From: Treponema sp.
GTDB lineage: Bacteria > Spirochaetota > Spirochaetia > Treponematales > Treponemataceae
Assembly (NCBI GenBank): GCA_017549025.1
Contig: JAFYWB010000046.1
Span: forward strand, 33,500 to 97,499
Direction: 5' to 3'
Length of the DNA stretch: 64,000 nt
Shown here piece by piece: positions 36,877 through 45,759 of the stretch. Below the pieces are notes generated by a model, which was given only the letters and a program-made list of their open reading frames with translations, was not told the DNA's origin and did no database searches. The stretch's first letter is position 1; each line of letters begins with the position of its first letter. The position numbers were made by a program, and so were the translations under genes.

Positions 36877-37473
36877 TTAGAACCATACAATATCGCCGGC
36901 ATGCTCTTTCTTCTCCTGAACCTTGTGAATATACTCGGATTCCTTCTTCTTGATGAATTCTTCTTCTGTAATTGTCTTACGAATATACTTGAGCCAGATT
37001 TTTGATGATTTTGGGTCGTAAAAAATCTTTCGTGGCCTGTCTCCACCTGTGTTGGAGGAAATAACAGGGATTTGTTCCTGCTCAAGGTAATCGAATACAA
37101 AATTAATATTTGCAGTTCCTACCAAGGGAGTTTTTGTTGATTCATCTGCACCAAGAACATTACTTCCACCAAAAACCTTTGCAGTAAGATTACGTTTTGA
37201 AGCGCCGTGCTTGAGCATGGTGTTGATGAGAAGCTCCATGGCGTACTCGCCGAATCGTCCTGCAAGGGTATCGTTTTCTTTGGAGCTGGTTTGGTCGTAG
37301 GCCAGCATGAAGTGGTTTAAGCCTCCATACTGAATTACCTTGTCGTACAAGGCCACGCTGATGCAGGAGCCAAGTACTGTGGAAATGTACTCCTCTCCCC
37401 CACCGCAGTGATATTCTCCGGGATAAATTGTGACAATATGTTTGTTGAACTGTGAATCAAAATATCTGTTCAT
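36877..37473 (-). CDS. cheD: chemoreceptor glutamine deamidase CheD
   Basis: Deamidates receptor glutamines and interacts with CheC/CheX-type phosphatases. Catalytic Cys in STVLGSCISVALYD and His in GGLNHFMLAYD. A C-terminal part with GGDRPRKIFYDP follows. 198 residues, slightly longer than usual through a basic tail. Ten bases after the MCP-like gene. Confidence 0.92.
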   Translation of the reverse strand: MNRYFDSQFNKHIVTIYPGEYHCGGGEEYISTVLGSCISVALYDKVIQYGGLNHFMLAYDQTSSKENDTLAGRFGEYAMELLINTMLKHGASKRNLTAKVFGGSNVLGADESTKTPLVGTANINFVFDYLEQEQIPVISSNTGGDRPRKIFYDPKSSKIWLKYIRKTITEEEFIKKKESEYIHKVQEKKEHAGDIVWF

Positions 37474-37482
37474 AAAACTCTT

Positions 37483-39201
37483 CTAAAAAAAGGTTATGTC
37501 TCCCGGTGCAGAGCCAGATTCGACCTCGAATCCACCAATCTTACCAGCAGCCTCCTTGTGGGCTGTAATGGTAAATTTCTTAATCAACTCCTTGAACTTA
37601 TGATCTTTTATTTCATAGTTATGAAGATTCATTGCATGCATAAAATCTGTTTTTTTGTTAGAAAGACGCTGAACCTCATTGGTAATTTGTCCATTCATTC
37701 TGTTAAAATCTAGCTGAATGGACTGTAGCTGTCCTAACATGGCATTTACGTGATCACACTGCTGCTTAAACTCAGGAGGATAGACGGTAAAATGCTGCAT
37801 CAAGGAATAGATTCTATCCTGGAGGCTCTGCATGGAATTGAAGAAGGCTACCTTTTCGGTGCGTACCTCTGACATTTTTGCATTGTCGTCGGCCATGGTT
37901 TTGGTGAATACGGAAATCATTTCACCAATTTCTGAGATGAAGGTTTCGATGGTAACCTGCATGGTGTCCAAGGAATTGGATGAATCCATAATCAGGTTGT
38001 CCATGTCGGTAACCAAATCTTTAACGGCCATAACGGCATCGTTTTTAGACACTTCGATTTGCTGGAGAATACGAACGTGCTGGAGTCTGCTGATAACAGG
38101 TCGCAGGCTACCGAATACGTCGTACATTCCGTGGGCTCTGTCGATGATGTTGCGACAAACAGTAACAACCTTTTTCTGAATGCCTTGGAACTGAGAGAAA
38201 TATTTAAGCAGCTCCTGGAAGCCTTCCGTTGCAGACTCTAGCTGGGCTACAATGGACAATTCTCCTGAGGAGGTGGCGCTGTGGGAGAAGTTGTGAACGT
38301 AATCGTTGCGCTTCTCTTCCGTTTGGTTCAAGATATTTTCCACAACGTCCCATTTTTGGCTGAAAATGTCGGAAGCTCTTTTAAGATGGTCGCCAATGTC
38401 CTTAAGCACGTCCTGTGCGATTTCTGACAAGGAGATGTTAAAGGCAATGGTATCAAGCTTTTCTTCGTTATGTTCTACAGAGTCGTCATCTACAAACTGG
38501 TCAAAGCACATGATAACGTGATCAAAGGCCTGTTTGATGATGTCCTGAAGCTGCAAGCCTTCCATGGCAGCCTGAATTTGTGGATATACCGACTGAGAAA
38601 GCTGCTTCATTTCCTGCAAAGGCAGTGAAGACCGTACAATGCAGTCGGAAATCTTTTTCATCTCCTTGGAGCTAATGACAGAAATATTGTGCTGGCAAGA
38701 AGTGATTTCTTGAAAAAGATCCTTGAGGGTGTTTACATTGTTGATGAGGGAGGATTCCTCGCTGGAAAGTCGTGCAGAAAGAGCAATCATGCTGGATGAA
38801 AGCTGCTGAAGGTTTTCCGTAATTTTAGAGAAGGCCCGTCCTTTGTCGCCAGATTTGATGGAAACAACCATGGCGTTTAGGGCAATCAGCTCCATTTCCT
38901 CACTGTCGTTTTTGATGTGAGAAATGTCGGTGTTAATCAGGCTCAGGTTTTGAATCTTTTCGTTCAATTCTTTGAAAAGACCGGCATATTTTTCCTCGTA
39001 GTTGGTGAAGTGAGCGGTTTCAGTACGGCCGGAGAGATTGTTTTCGTTTTCCAGTGTTTGAAGGGTTTCCAAAAGGGCATCCAAGGTGGAACTTTTTCCT
39101 GAGCCAAGAAGCTGAGGAAATTCCCTTGAGAAGTTCATGAAAACGTCTTCGATGGTTCTACTTTGATTATGTATTTCTGTTGAAAGGTTCTGCAAATTCA
39201 T
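37483..39201 (-). CDS. cytoplasmic coiled-coil protein resembling methyl-accepting chemotaxis proteins
   Basis: 572 residues with no signal peptide or membrane helix. Long heptad-rich helices throughout suggest an extended coiled coil. Residues about 105-150 (LIALNAMVVSIKSGDKGRAFSKI) echo the MCP adaptation/signalling segment LNAAIEAARAGExGRGFAVV but are diverged, and the CheW/CheA-binding hairpin tip (E-I-x-x-I) is not recognisable. It lies between the MinD-like ATPase (4-base ATGA overlap) and cheD. A structural or receptor-like partner of the array is a fair guess; a ferredoxin- or flagellum-linked role cannot be excluded. Confidence 0.6.
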   Translation of the reverse strand: MNLQNLSTEIHNQSRTIEDVFMNFSREFPQLLGSGKSSTLDALLETLQTLENENNLSGRTETAHFTNYEEKYAGLFKELNEKIQNLSLINTDISHIKNDSEEMELIALNAMVVSIKSGDKGRAFSKITENLQQLSSSMIALSARLSSEESSLINNVNTLKDLFQEITSCQHNISVISSKEMKKISDCIVRSSLPLQEMKQLSQSVYPQIQAAMEGLQLQDIIKQAFDHVIMCFDQFVDDDSVEHNEEKLDTIAFNISLSEIAQDVLKDIGDHLKRASDIFSQKWDVVENILNQTEEKRNDYVHNFSHSATSSGELSIVAQLESATEGFQELLKYFSQFQGIQKKVVTVCRNIIDRAHGMYDVFGSLRPVISRLQHVRILQQIEVSKNDAVMAVKDLVTDMDNLIMDSSNSLDTMQVTIETFISEIGEMISVFTKTMADDNAKMSEVRTEKVAFFNSMQSLQDRIYSLMQHFTVYPPEFKQQCDHVNAMLGQLQSIQLDFNRMNGQITNEVQRLSNKKTDFMHAMNLHNYEIKDHKFKELIKKFTITAHKEAAGKIGGFEVESGSAPGDITFF

Positions 39202-40187
39202 ACTGATTCCTGTTCTTGTTCTCCAGCGGTGTATTCTGATTTTAGAAGCTCTAAGTCAGCATCATCAATAGAGAGATTATCGTTCAAATCGTACTCATGG
39301 GCAAGGATTCTGTCTGCTGTTTTGTGGATTGCAGTGGCAAAATTACTTACTGGTTCCAAGATAAGAGCCGGTGCTCTCCGAGCTACAGCCATGGGAACTA
39401 TAGGATCTGATGGTATAAAGCCTATGAAATCCATGGGAATGCTGAGCTTGGAATTAACCAAGGAACGGAGTCGCCGTCCCATTTCCAAATCTTGGATGGT
39501 TGAGCCCATATTGAGGACAACTTGAGGTCTCAGCTTTGCCAATTCTTGGCAAGCGGGAATACCTGTTTCTGGGAATTGTTGGCAAAGGGTTTCCATCAGG
39601 GCGATGAAGGAGCTTTCGGTACCAGTAGCTACTGACTTGATGAAATCGTGGATATAAGCTCGTTCTTGGCTTTTGTTGGGGAACTGATGGGTAAAAAATC
39701 TGAAAATAGCACCCTTTAGGAATGAGTATGCATTCATAATGGAGGTGATTTCAGGAGAAGTTACTAACAATGAATTATAGGTGAGCAGGAAAAAGTCCAA
39801 GATGTTGTAGTTGCTTCCGCCACCGAGGTCTAGGATAACGTAATCGGCAGGAAGTGTGGTTAAATCCTTCATGATTTTTTTCTTCATGAAAAAATCCATG
39901 TTGGCGGTACCAGGGAAGAGACAATCTCCCGCAATGAACTGAAGATTTTCAATACCAGTTTCTTGTAAGATTGAACCCAAGTCTGCTATTTGACGATAAA
40001 TGAAGTTACCCATACCAGCTTGATTATTTTTTAATCCAAGCAAGGTATGGAGATTTGCACCTCCAAAGTCGAAGTCGCAGAGTATGACCTTTTTTCCTTT
40101 TTGGGCAAGACTGACGGCTACATTAACCGATACAGCACTTTTTCCCACGCCACCCTTTCCGCTGGCAATCGGTAGAATATTAACCAT
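39198..40187 (-). CDS. MinD/ParA-family ATPase
   Basis: Deviant Walker A ATPase. KGGVGKSAVSVNVA near residue 11, ILCDFDFGGANLHTLLG (switch I), and YVILDLGGGSNYNILDF (switch II). The length (329 residues) and the long C-terminal part match the FlhG/ParC-like group that positions flagella or chemosensory arrays, and the gene heads the chemotaxis cluster. An upstream in-frame extension overlaps the neighbouring gene and lacks conserved sequence, so the ATG at MVNILPIAS is used. There is no Shine-Dalgarno site, and TAAAAT or TATACT boxes lie close to the start. Confidence 0.85.
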   Translation of the reverse strand: MVNILPIASGKGGVGKSAVSVNVAVSLAQKGKKVILCDFDFGGANLHTLLGLKNNQAGMGNFIYRQIADLGSILQETGIENLQFIAGDCLFPGTANMDFFMKKKIMKDLTTLPADYVILDLGGGSNYNILDFFLLTYNSLLVTSPEITSIMNAYSFLKGAIFRFFTHQFPNKSQERAYIHDFIKSVATGTESSFIALMETLCQQFPETGIPACQELAKLRPQVVLNMGSTIQDLEMGRRLRSLVNSKLSIPMDFIGFIPSDPIVPMAVARRAPALILEPVSNFATAIHKTADRILAHEYDLNDNLSIDDADLELLKSEYTAGEQEQESV

Positions 40188-40291
40188 AGTGATTATTTTA
40201 GTATAATACGGTTTAGTGAATAAAGCAAGTAAAGGATTTGAATATTCCCAGCCCATTGTAGAAGCATGAGCTGGGAAAAATGATGGATGTA

Positions 40292-41311
40292 TTAGAATTG
40301 AGAAATCATGTCTTTTGTAATTTCTGCAATGCTGTGGGCACCGCACATGGCCATGGTATCTTCTAGCTCGGCCTTGAGCTTATCTACATATACCTGAACA
40401 CCTTCGGCTCCAGCTCCGTAGATGACGTTTACAAAGTTGCGGCCAATGAGAACTCCGTGGGCACCCATGGCCAAAGCCTTGAATACGTCAATACCAGTTC
40501 TGATTCCACCGTCTACCAAGATGGTCATTTTGTCGCCCACAGCCTCTGCAATGGCAGGAAGTACTTCTGCTGTGGCGGGGCAATGGTCCTGAACACGACC
40601 ACCGTGGTTTGATACAACGATGGCAGAAGCTCCTGCTTCTAATGCCTTCTTTGCACCAGCTACAGTCATGATTCCCTTGAGGATAAAGGGCTTGTCTGAA
40701 AGGGCTGCAATTTCCTTCAGCTCCTGTACGGTTTTGCTTCCTGCAGGAGGAGTCAGGTTCTTGAGGAAGGGCAAGCCTGCTGCGTCAATGTCCATGGCAA
40801 TGGCAATGGGATTGGAGGGCTGTACCAGTCCAAACTTCTGCTTGATTACTTCGATGTTCCAGGGCTTGATGGTGGGAATACCACAGCCGTTGTTCTTCTT
40901 GAGGGCTTCTGCAGCAGCTTCCATAACGGCAGGGTTTGTACCGTCGCCAGTAAAGGCTGCAATTCCAGCCTGCTCACAAGCTGAAACAAGGATATCGTTG
41001 TACTGCAAGTCGGTGTACTTGTCTCCATAGTGGAGCTGCATGGCGCCTACTGGAGCAGCCATAACGGGAATAACCAGCTTTTTGCCAAAAAGTGTGGTGC
41101 TGGTGTCTACAGGCTTGTTTTCGCAGATGGTGTCCATGTTAACGCACCACTCCTGCCACTTCTGGTAGTTGCGGATAAAGCCTGTTCCAGAGCCCTTGGC
41201 ACCAGGGCCAGGCATGGTGTTTTTGCAGACAACTCCGTTACATACGTTGCAGGCTTTGCAGTGAGGCCCCATTTGGGTGCGGGCTGATTCAATGATTTCT
41301 TGATACGTCAT
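40292..41311 (-). CDS. FMN-dependent alpha-hydroxy-acid dehydrogenase family protein with N-terminal CX2CX2CX4C motif
   Basis: Paralogue of the enzyme beside pfkA, 339 residues. It has the FMN TIM-barrel with VMAAPVGAMQLHYG, the catalytic VVSNHGGRVQD, and LVDGGIRTGIDVFKALAMGA plus GVLIGRNFV for the phosphate. Cysteines near the N-terminus (CKACNVCNGVVC) have the same CX2CX2CX4C spacing as the paralogue. The substrate is probably a 2-hydroxy acid such as lactate, but no closer call is possible. GGAGC precedes the ATG. Apparently a single-gene unit. Confidence 0.82.
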   Translation of the reverse strand: MTYQEIIESARTQMGPHCKACNVCNGVVCKNTMPGPGAKGSGTGFIRNYQKWQEWCVNMDTICENKPVDTSTTLFGKKLVIPVMAAPVGAMQLHYGDKYTDLQYNDILVSACEQAGIAAFTGDGTNPAVMEAAAEALKKNNGCGIPTIKPWNIEVIKQKFGLVQPSNPIAIAMDIDAAGLPFLKNLTPPAGSKTVQELKEIAALSDKPFILKGIMTVAGAKKALEAGASAIVVSNHGGRVQDHCPATAEVLPAIAEAVGDKMTILVDGGIRTGIDVFKALAMGAHGVLIGRNFVNVIYGAGAEGVQVYVDKLKAELEDTMAMCGAHSIAEITKDMISQF

Positions 41312-41491
41312 GTTTGCTCCTTCAATAGCATTTTGATGGTAGTGTTACACCACAGTAAACTTACAGAATTTAGATAAATATGATTTTAGAATTATTAGGG
41401 TAGATTGGTCAAGGGCGGAGTGGTAGGTGCGGGCGTGTGCGACAAAGGTGAGATATAAAATGAAAAAAAATAACAAAAATGTAAAAAAAGT

Positions 41492-41552
41492 TTGACAAAT
41501 TGGAAATTCCGTGCAAGAATGTTTCTTGTATACAAGCATTTGTATACAAGAA
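41492..41552 (+). promoter_or_regulatory. promoter and palindromic operator of the first sialoglycan locus
   Basis: TTGACA (41492-41497), 17-base spacer, AAGAAT (41515-41520). Straight after the -10 box lies a perfect 13-base inverted repeat, TTCTTGTATACAA (41523-41535), 4 bases, TTGTATACAAGAA (41540-41552). Each arm contains the palindrome TTGTATACAA, a pattern common for GntR-type repressors. The operator covers the expected transcription start and ends just before AGGAGG. Confidence 0.7.
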
Positions 41553-41566
41553 ATAGGAGGCTAGGG

Positions 41567-42631
41567 ATGATAAAAAAAATCCTTGTAATGGTTGTGTTGG
41601 CTTGTTTTAGTCTAACAAGTATGTTTGGTCAAAATGCAGATGAGACATGGGGGGGGGGATATTTTTCCACATCATTTGATGTAAATACAGGAACCTTGGC
41701 TGATGATACCGATGGGGGCCCTTTCAGCGGAAATGCATTTGACCTTGGTTTAGAATACACTAAAAATTTTTCAAAAGTACCAATTGTTGATTTTTTTGCA
41801 AAAGTAAATCTGACTTCTTCTATTGCTGTAACAAATACCAATATCCGTGATACATATCCTATAGAAGGAGAACCTGCACGTGTTTATCCAAAATATGAGA
41901 TGAATGGTGCTACTGGGACTAGTTTCGGATTGGGGTATATGGAAGCTGGTCTTCGTGTGGGAAGCTGGGGCTTTTTTGCTGTTCAAAATAGCCTGTTGTT
42001 GAAAAGTGAAATCCGTGTGCCACTGTCTTTACAGTTTTTTGGTGATTCTGACAATGATGGTTTTTTCATTGATAAATCTGGTTTAAATCTTGCCTTTGCT
42101 TCTAAAGAAAATGGGAATGAACCATTAAATGTTTCATTTACTCTGTATGGAGGTATAAATTATCTTCCCTACCGTATTGGTCTGTGGTGGAATACTTTCC
42201 CTGGAACAAATGCTGATGGTACAGAAAATAAAGGAGAAGAAGGTCGTGCATCTGAGCCTTCTGTAAAAGATCTGTATGGAGGTTTGAGCCTTGCTATTGG
42301 AATGAATTGGACTGGACTCCCCGTACTTCGTGACATGGGCCTCACTTTTGATGCAAGCTGGAGAACAAATGGTACTGGTACAGGAACAAATGCAGGTGGA
42401 TCTATTTGGTTGTTAGATAGTTCTGATGCACTTTTCTATAACGGAAAATTGCGTGTTCAAAGTACTCTTTCATATACACCTTCTAAGAGTCTATCTACAT
42501 ATGTGCGCTTTAGATATGAATATAGAAATATTTTGCCTATGCCAGAAGGAACCTTTACTCGGCGTGACCGCCCAGCTCATGACTTCTATGTACAAGGTGG
42601 CTTAACCTATCGCTTTGGAGGTGAGAAATGA
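41567..42631 (+). CDS. outer-membrane beta-barrel protein with a G10 tract (phase-variable candidate)
   Basis: Signal peptide MIKKILVMVVLACFSLTSMFG, then a 330-residue region of alternating strands ending in GGLTYRFGGEK, typical of an outer-membrane barrel. A run of ten Gs (41649-41658) encodes Trp-Gly-Gly-Gly at residues 28-31. Nine or eleven Gs would bring stop codons within 13 codons, so slippage would switch the protein off. AGGAGG fixes the start; an earlier in-frame ATG lies in the promoter. It overlaps the sialidase gene by 4 bases. A clear paralogue with the same G10 lies at 60.3-61.3 kb. Confidence 0.78.
   Translation: MIKKILVMVVLACFSLTSMFGQNADETWGGGYFSTSFDVNTGTLADDTDGGPFSGNAFDLGLEYTKNFSKVPIVDFFAKVNLTSSIAVTNTNIRDTYPIEGEPARVYPKYEMNGATGTSFGLGYMEAGLRVGSWGFFAVQNSLLLKSEIRVPLSLQFFGDSDNDGFFIDKSGLNLAFASKENGNEPLNVSFTLYGGINYLPYRIGLWWNTFPGTNADGTENKGEEGRASEPSVKDLYGGLSLAIGMNWTGLPVLRDMGLTFDASWRTNGTGTGTNAGGSIWLLDSSDALFYNGKLRVQSTLSYTPSKSLSTYVRFRYEYRNILPMPEGTFTRRDRPAHDFYVQGGLTYRFGGEK
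41649..41658 (+). repeat. G10 homopolymer inside the barrel gene
   Basis: Ten consecutive Gs in the coding sequence just past the signal peptide; a likely slipped-strand switch. Confidence 0.9.
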
Positions 42632-44586
42632 AAAATTCTAAGAATAAAAAATATTTTGTGAATTGCACAAAAGGAATTCGTTCAACACTATTTGTCTGTA
42701 TAATCGGACTTATAGCATTGGCAACTATCGGTTGTTATAATGTTACTTACCAGATGTTGGAAACTAATGAAACCAGTGTTGGGGAAACTGTAAAGCGATT
42801 TTTGGCATTTGGTGAAGTAACAAAATATGCCAATAATGGTGGACAGATTGTAGTGCCTGTTGATGAGGATACTACACCTGACAAGTCTGATTCTATTGAG
42901 AATAACTATAAGTATCGTATTCCGACTTCTGTATTTTTGCAGCCAGGAGCTGTATTGCCAAGTGGCCAGATTATTGGTCCTCAGGGGCGACTCGTTATTT
43001 CAGGAGATGCTCGTTGGGGAAAGACCAACTATGGTGGCGGTGGTGACCTTGCACAGAAGACAAGTACATGGACACGGTTCAGTGATGATGGAGGCAAGAC
43101 TTGGAGCCGCATGAAACTTGCAGTCCATTACGATGATTGTGATATGTCTACATTTCCTACCTCAAATCTTGCCTGGGGAGTTGTAAATGCTGACCCAACC
43201 ATTGGAAAAACTGCCAATAACCGATTGATTATGCTGAGTACTTTTGCTCCTCCAAAGGTTGGATTGCACCTCAATTCAAGTGCTGGTTTGGGTAAAATGG
43301 GGGATGCATATTTTCAAAATGATAATAATTCAGGAAGTTGGGATCCAAACAAGGATTGGTACCTTCGATTGAGAATTAATAAGAAGAACTATAACTTTAC
43401 TGATATTTCTGGATTAGAATATATGGCTAATGGTGTACGCAAAACACCTACTCCCGCTGACTTTAGTATGAGTGACTGGTCTGTAGAACAATACAATGCT
43501 GATTCTGAAGAATACATCTATTACGTAAATGTTAAAGGTGGAGAGATTAAGAAGGGTACAGCAAATGGTGTTGCTAAAGAGAATGACCAAGGAACTGGTT
43601 TTTATGTAGATGAAAACTATTTTGTATACTTGGATAAAGACCATAAATATCCTCTCTATGTTACTCAGCTTGTACAGGATGTAGGAGACGGTGGTGTAAA
43701 AAATCAGAGCGGAAATGGAGCTTCTGTTAAACTCGGTACAAAAGATGTTCATTGTCACCTGTTTATGGCAATGAGTCCCTTTATTGCATGGCGAGGATGT
43801 ACCTATATCGGTATGGCTTATTCTGATGATGGTGGTGTTACTTGGAGTGAAAATAAGGATATTACTTATATGGTGCGTCCCAAAGAAAAAAGCGGTGCAA
43901 ATACACAGTTTTATTTTGTAAGCCCCTGTGGTGGCTACCTGCATGATAATCTTGACCCAGCCATGTCTGATGAAGACAGGCAAAAGTATGGTGATAATAA
44001 GCGACTGTTATTCAGTGCCTATTCAGCTAAAAATGGACAAGAATCATGTGTATTCTGGACTGATGATGAGGGTGAAACATGGTCTCACGCCACTAGTGGA
44101 GGTGGTGGTTCCGAATATATTTCTTGTGGTGGAGATATGTTTAGCGAAACTACTATTGTAGGACATCCCTCTGGAGCCTTGGTTGCCATAGCACGTGGAA
44201 ATCCTGTTGATTACGCTATTTCATTGGATGGTGGAAAAACTTGGAAGGATAACGGACGGCCTCCTGTGGAAGGATTAACAACAAATAGTTTGATGAGTGC
44301 TACTGTATTGCGTTACTCATCTTCTCCTTCTGGAGATCCTATTGTTGCTCTGTCTTCTGGAACTTCTGGTTCAGGTACTCGAGCAAATGGTAAAGTACAT
44401 CTTCTCACCATGAAAGCTGATGGAACTTTGGAACAAGGGTTAGGTCCTGTTTCTGCAAGTATTAATGCTGGTGCCTATCTCTATTCCAGTGTTTGTGAAT
44501 TGGGAGATGGTAGTCTTGCTGTAATTTGGGAAACAAATGACTGTGATGATTTGATGTTGTCTTTTGTGGAAATGCTGAGAGAATAA
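42628..44586 (+). CDS. exo-alpha-sialidase (GH33-like) lipoprotein
   Basis: Releases terminal sialic acid from host glycans. A signal peptide with Cys in ALATIGC predicts a lipoprotein. The sialidase signature KYRIPTSV (about residue 95) starts the propeller. Four Asp-box repeats follow: SDDGGKTWS, SDDGGVTWS, TDDEGETWS and SLDGGKTWK. Late motifs SATVLRYSS and YSSVCELGDGSLAVIWE fit the active-site Glu/Tyr/Arg regions. The start overlaps the barrel gene (ATGA), so a phase-off barrel may also reduce sialidase by polarity. Confidence 0.85.
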   Translation: MKNSKNKKYFVNCTKGIRSTLFVCIIGLIALATIGCYNVTYQMLETNETSVGETVKRFLAFGEVTKYANNGGQIVVPVDEDTTPDKSDSIENNYKYRIPTSVFLQPGAVLPSGQIIGPQGRLVISGDARWGKTNYGGGGDLAQKTSTWTRFSDDGGKTWSRMKLAVHYDDCDMSTFPTSNLAWGVVNADPTIGKTANNRLIMLSTFAPPKVGLHLNSSAGLGKMGDAYFQNDNNSGSWDPNKDWYLRLRINKKNYNFTDISGLEYMANGVRKTPTPADFSMSDWSVEQYNADSEEYIYYVNVKGGEIKKGTANGVAKENDQGTGFYVDENYFVYLDKDHKYPLYVTQLVQDVGDGGVKNQSGNGASVKLGTKDVHCHLFMAMSPFIAWRGCTYIGMAYSDDGGVTWSENKDITYMVRPKEKSGANTQFYFVSPCGGYLHDNLDPAMSDEDRQKYGDNKRLLFSAYSAKNGQESCVFWTDDEGETWSHATSGGGGSEYISCGGDMFSETTIVGHPSGALVAIARGNPVDYAISLDGGKTWKDNGRPPVEGLTTNSLMSATVLRYSSSPSGDPIVALSSGTSGSGTRANGKVHLLTMKADGTLEQGLGPVSASINAGAYLYSSVCELGDGSLAVIWETNDCDDLMLSFVEMLRE

Positions 44587-44602
44587 CAATCAGTATTCAT
44601 AA

Positions 44603-44639
44603 TTGGGAGGTTGTAAAGCGTTTTTATGCAACCTCTCAA
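44603..44639 (+). other. intercistronic hairpin
   Basis: TTGGGAGGTTG and CAACCTCTCAA pair over 11 positions (one G-U) around a 15-base loop, between the sialidase and the next lipoprotein gene. Weak T/A tail; may stabilise or partly terminate the mRNA. Confidence 0.45.
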
Positions 44640-44664
44640 TTTGAAAAAACGAGAGGAGAATAAC

Positions 44665-45711
44665 ATGAAGACAATAATAAATAAAACTTCATTTATAGTG
44701 ATTGTATTATGTATTTGTTTGTTCGGCTGTAAGGATATCGTTCGTACGAGATATGTACCGCCTGCACCAGTTCCTCCGAAGTCTGTGACGCTGAAACCTT
44801 CTTCAGATATTCTTGCTGATGGTATTGCTCTTGGATTGCGGAATATTACTAAAGATGATTTGGTGCTAGAGGTATCTAAAGGTAGTCCTTTTACTGCTAC
44901 TTTAGAGGATGGTAGTAATGCAAGTGAAGCTAAAGTAATTATTGTTCCTACGGTAACAAAAGGAGATTTGACTCCAAACTTTGATGCTTCTGTAAAGGTC
45001 TGTGATAAAGAGGGTACTGTCTATGCAGAATGGAAGTGTACTCCTGATATCATTTATGATGATTGGCGTAAATTTAAGGTGGGAGATACATCTTACGAAT
45101 TTGATCTAGTGAAAATGTATCACTTTGAAAATACTTTTGGTTCTGCAAAAGATTTGGGAAATATAACCTTATTCACAAGTAGTGATGCAAGCGATATTTC
45201 TGTAGAGAAGTCTGTTGTTTCTGTTACAGAAAAAAGTCCCAATGTAAAGGGAACTAAATTCACTATTTGGTTTGATTCAAGTAATTCATTTACAGGATCA
45301 TCATTTGATTATGTGGAAGTGAAGTTTCGATCAGATTCAGAGAAAGCATCAGAATGGGCATTTATTGGACAGAATGGAATGTGTTGTTATTATGATGACG
45401 GAAAAATGGGAATAGGCGTTGATGATACTGCTTCAAGTGGTTCTGTTGATTTTTCAAAGTTTTTCAATAACGCAGATGCTATTTCTACTCAATATTCTGA
45501 TAAAAAATCAGATTGGGTAACGATGGGATTGTGGAATAACACTGCTGGAGCTGGATGTTTGTTTGTTGAGGACTATGCTGCAAAGGCAGGTTCCTATGCT
45601 GGTACTGAAAATTTCAAATTCCATGCAGGTGACTATTCTGTGTTTTACATTGACTCAGAAGCTGATTTTGCCACAGAAATTGAATATATCGCTTTATTCA
45701 AAAAGAAGTAA
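44665..45711 (+). CDS. lipoprotein of unknown function in the sialoglycan locus
   Basis: Not recognised. A signal peptide with CLFGC gives a lipidated Cys, followed by a Pro-rich stretch (YVPPAPVPPKS). Mature residues about 40-130 look like an Ig-like or bacterial Big-type domain. The C-terminal 190 residues are strand-rich with many Trp/Phe/Tyr and could be a carbohydrate-binding jelly roll (DYVEVKFRSDSE, WVTMGLWNN). Start set by GAGAGGAGAA. Context suggests glycan binding. Confidence 0.6.
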   Translation: MKTIINKTSFIVIVLCICLFGCKDIVRTRYVPPAPVPPKSVTLKPSSDILADGIALGLRNITKDDLVLEVSKGSPFTATLEDGSNASEAKVIIVPTVTKGDLTPNFDASVKVCDKEGTVYAEWKCTPDIIYDDWRKFKVGDTSYEFDLVKMYHFENTFGSAKDLGNITLFTSSDASDISVEKSVVSVTEKSPNVKGTKFTIWFDSSNSFTGSSFDYVEVKFRSDSEKASEWAFIGQNGMCCYYDDGKMGIGVDDTASSGSVDFSKFFNNADAISTQYSDKKSDWVTMGLWNNTAGAGCLFVEDYAAKAGSYAGTENFKFHAGDYSVFYIDSEADFATEIEYIALFKKK

Positions 45712-45759
45712 GTGTTAACGGTGAATAATATTTTTTATAATCATTTTGGAGGCCATTAA

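Noticed and set aside
36865..36899. CCGGCG/CGCCGG hairpin at the cheW-cheD convergent ends
   Set aside because: Includes cheD stop-proximal codons, has a long loop and no T run; too weak to call a terminator.
39198..40346. 53-residue N-terminal extension of the MinD-like ATPase
   Set aside because: It overlaps the neighbouring FMN-enzyme gene and precedes the expected start at MVNILPIASGKGG.
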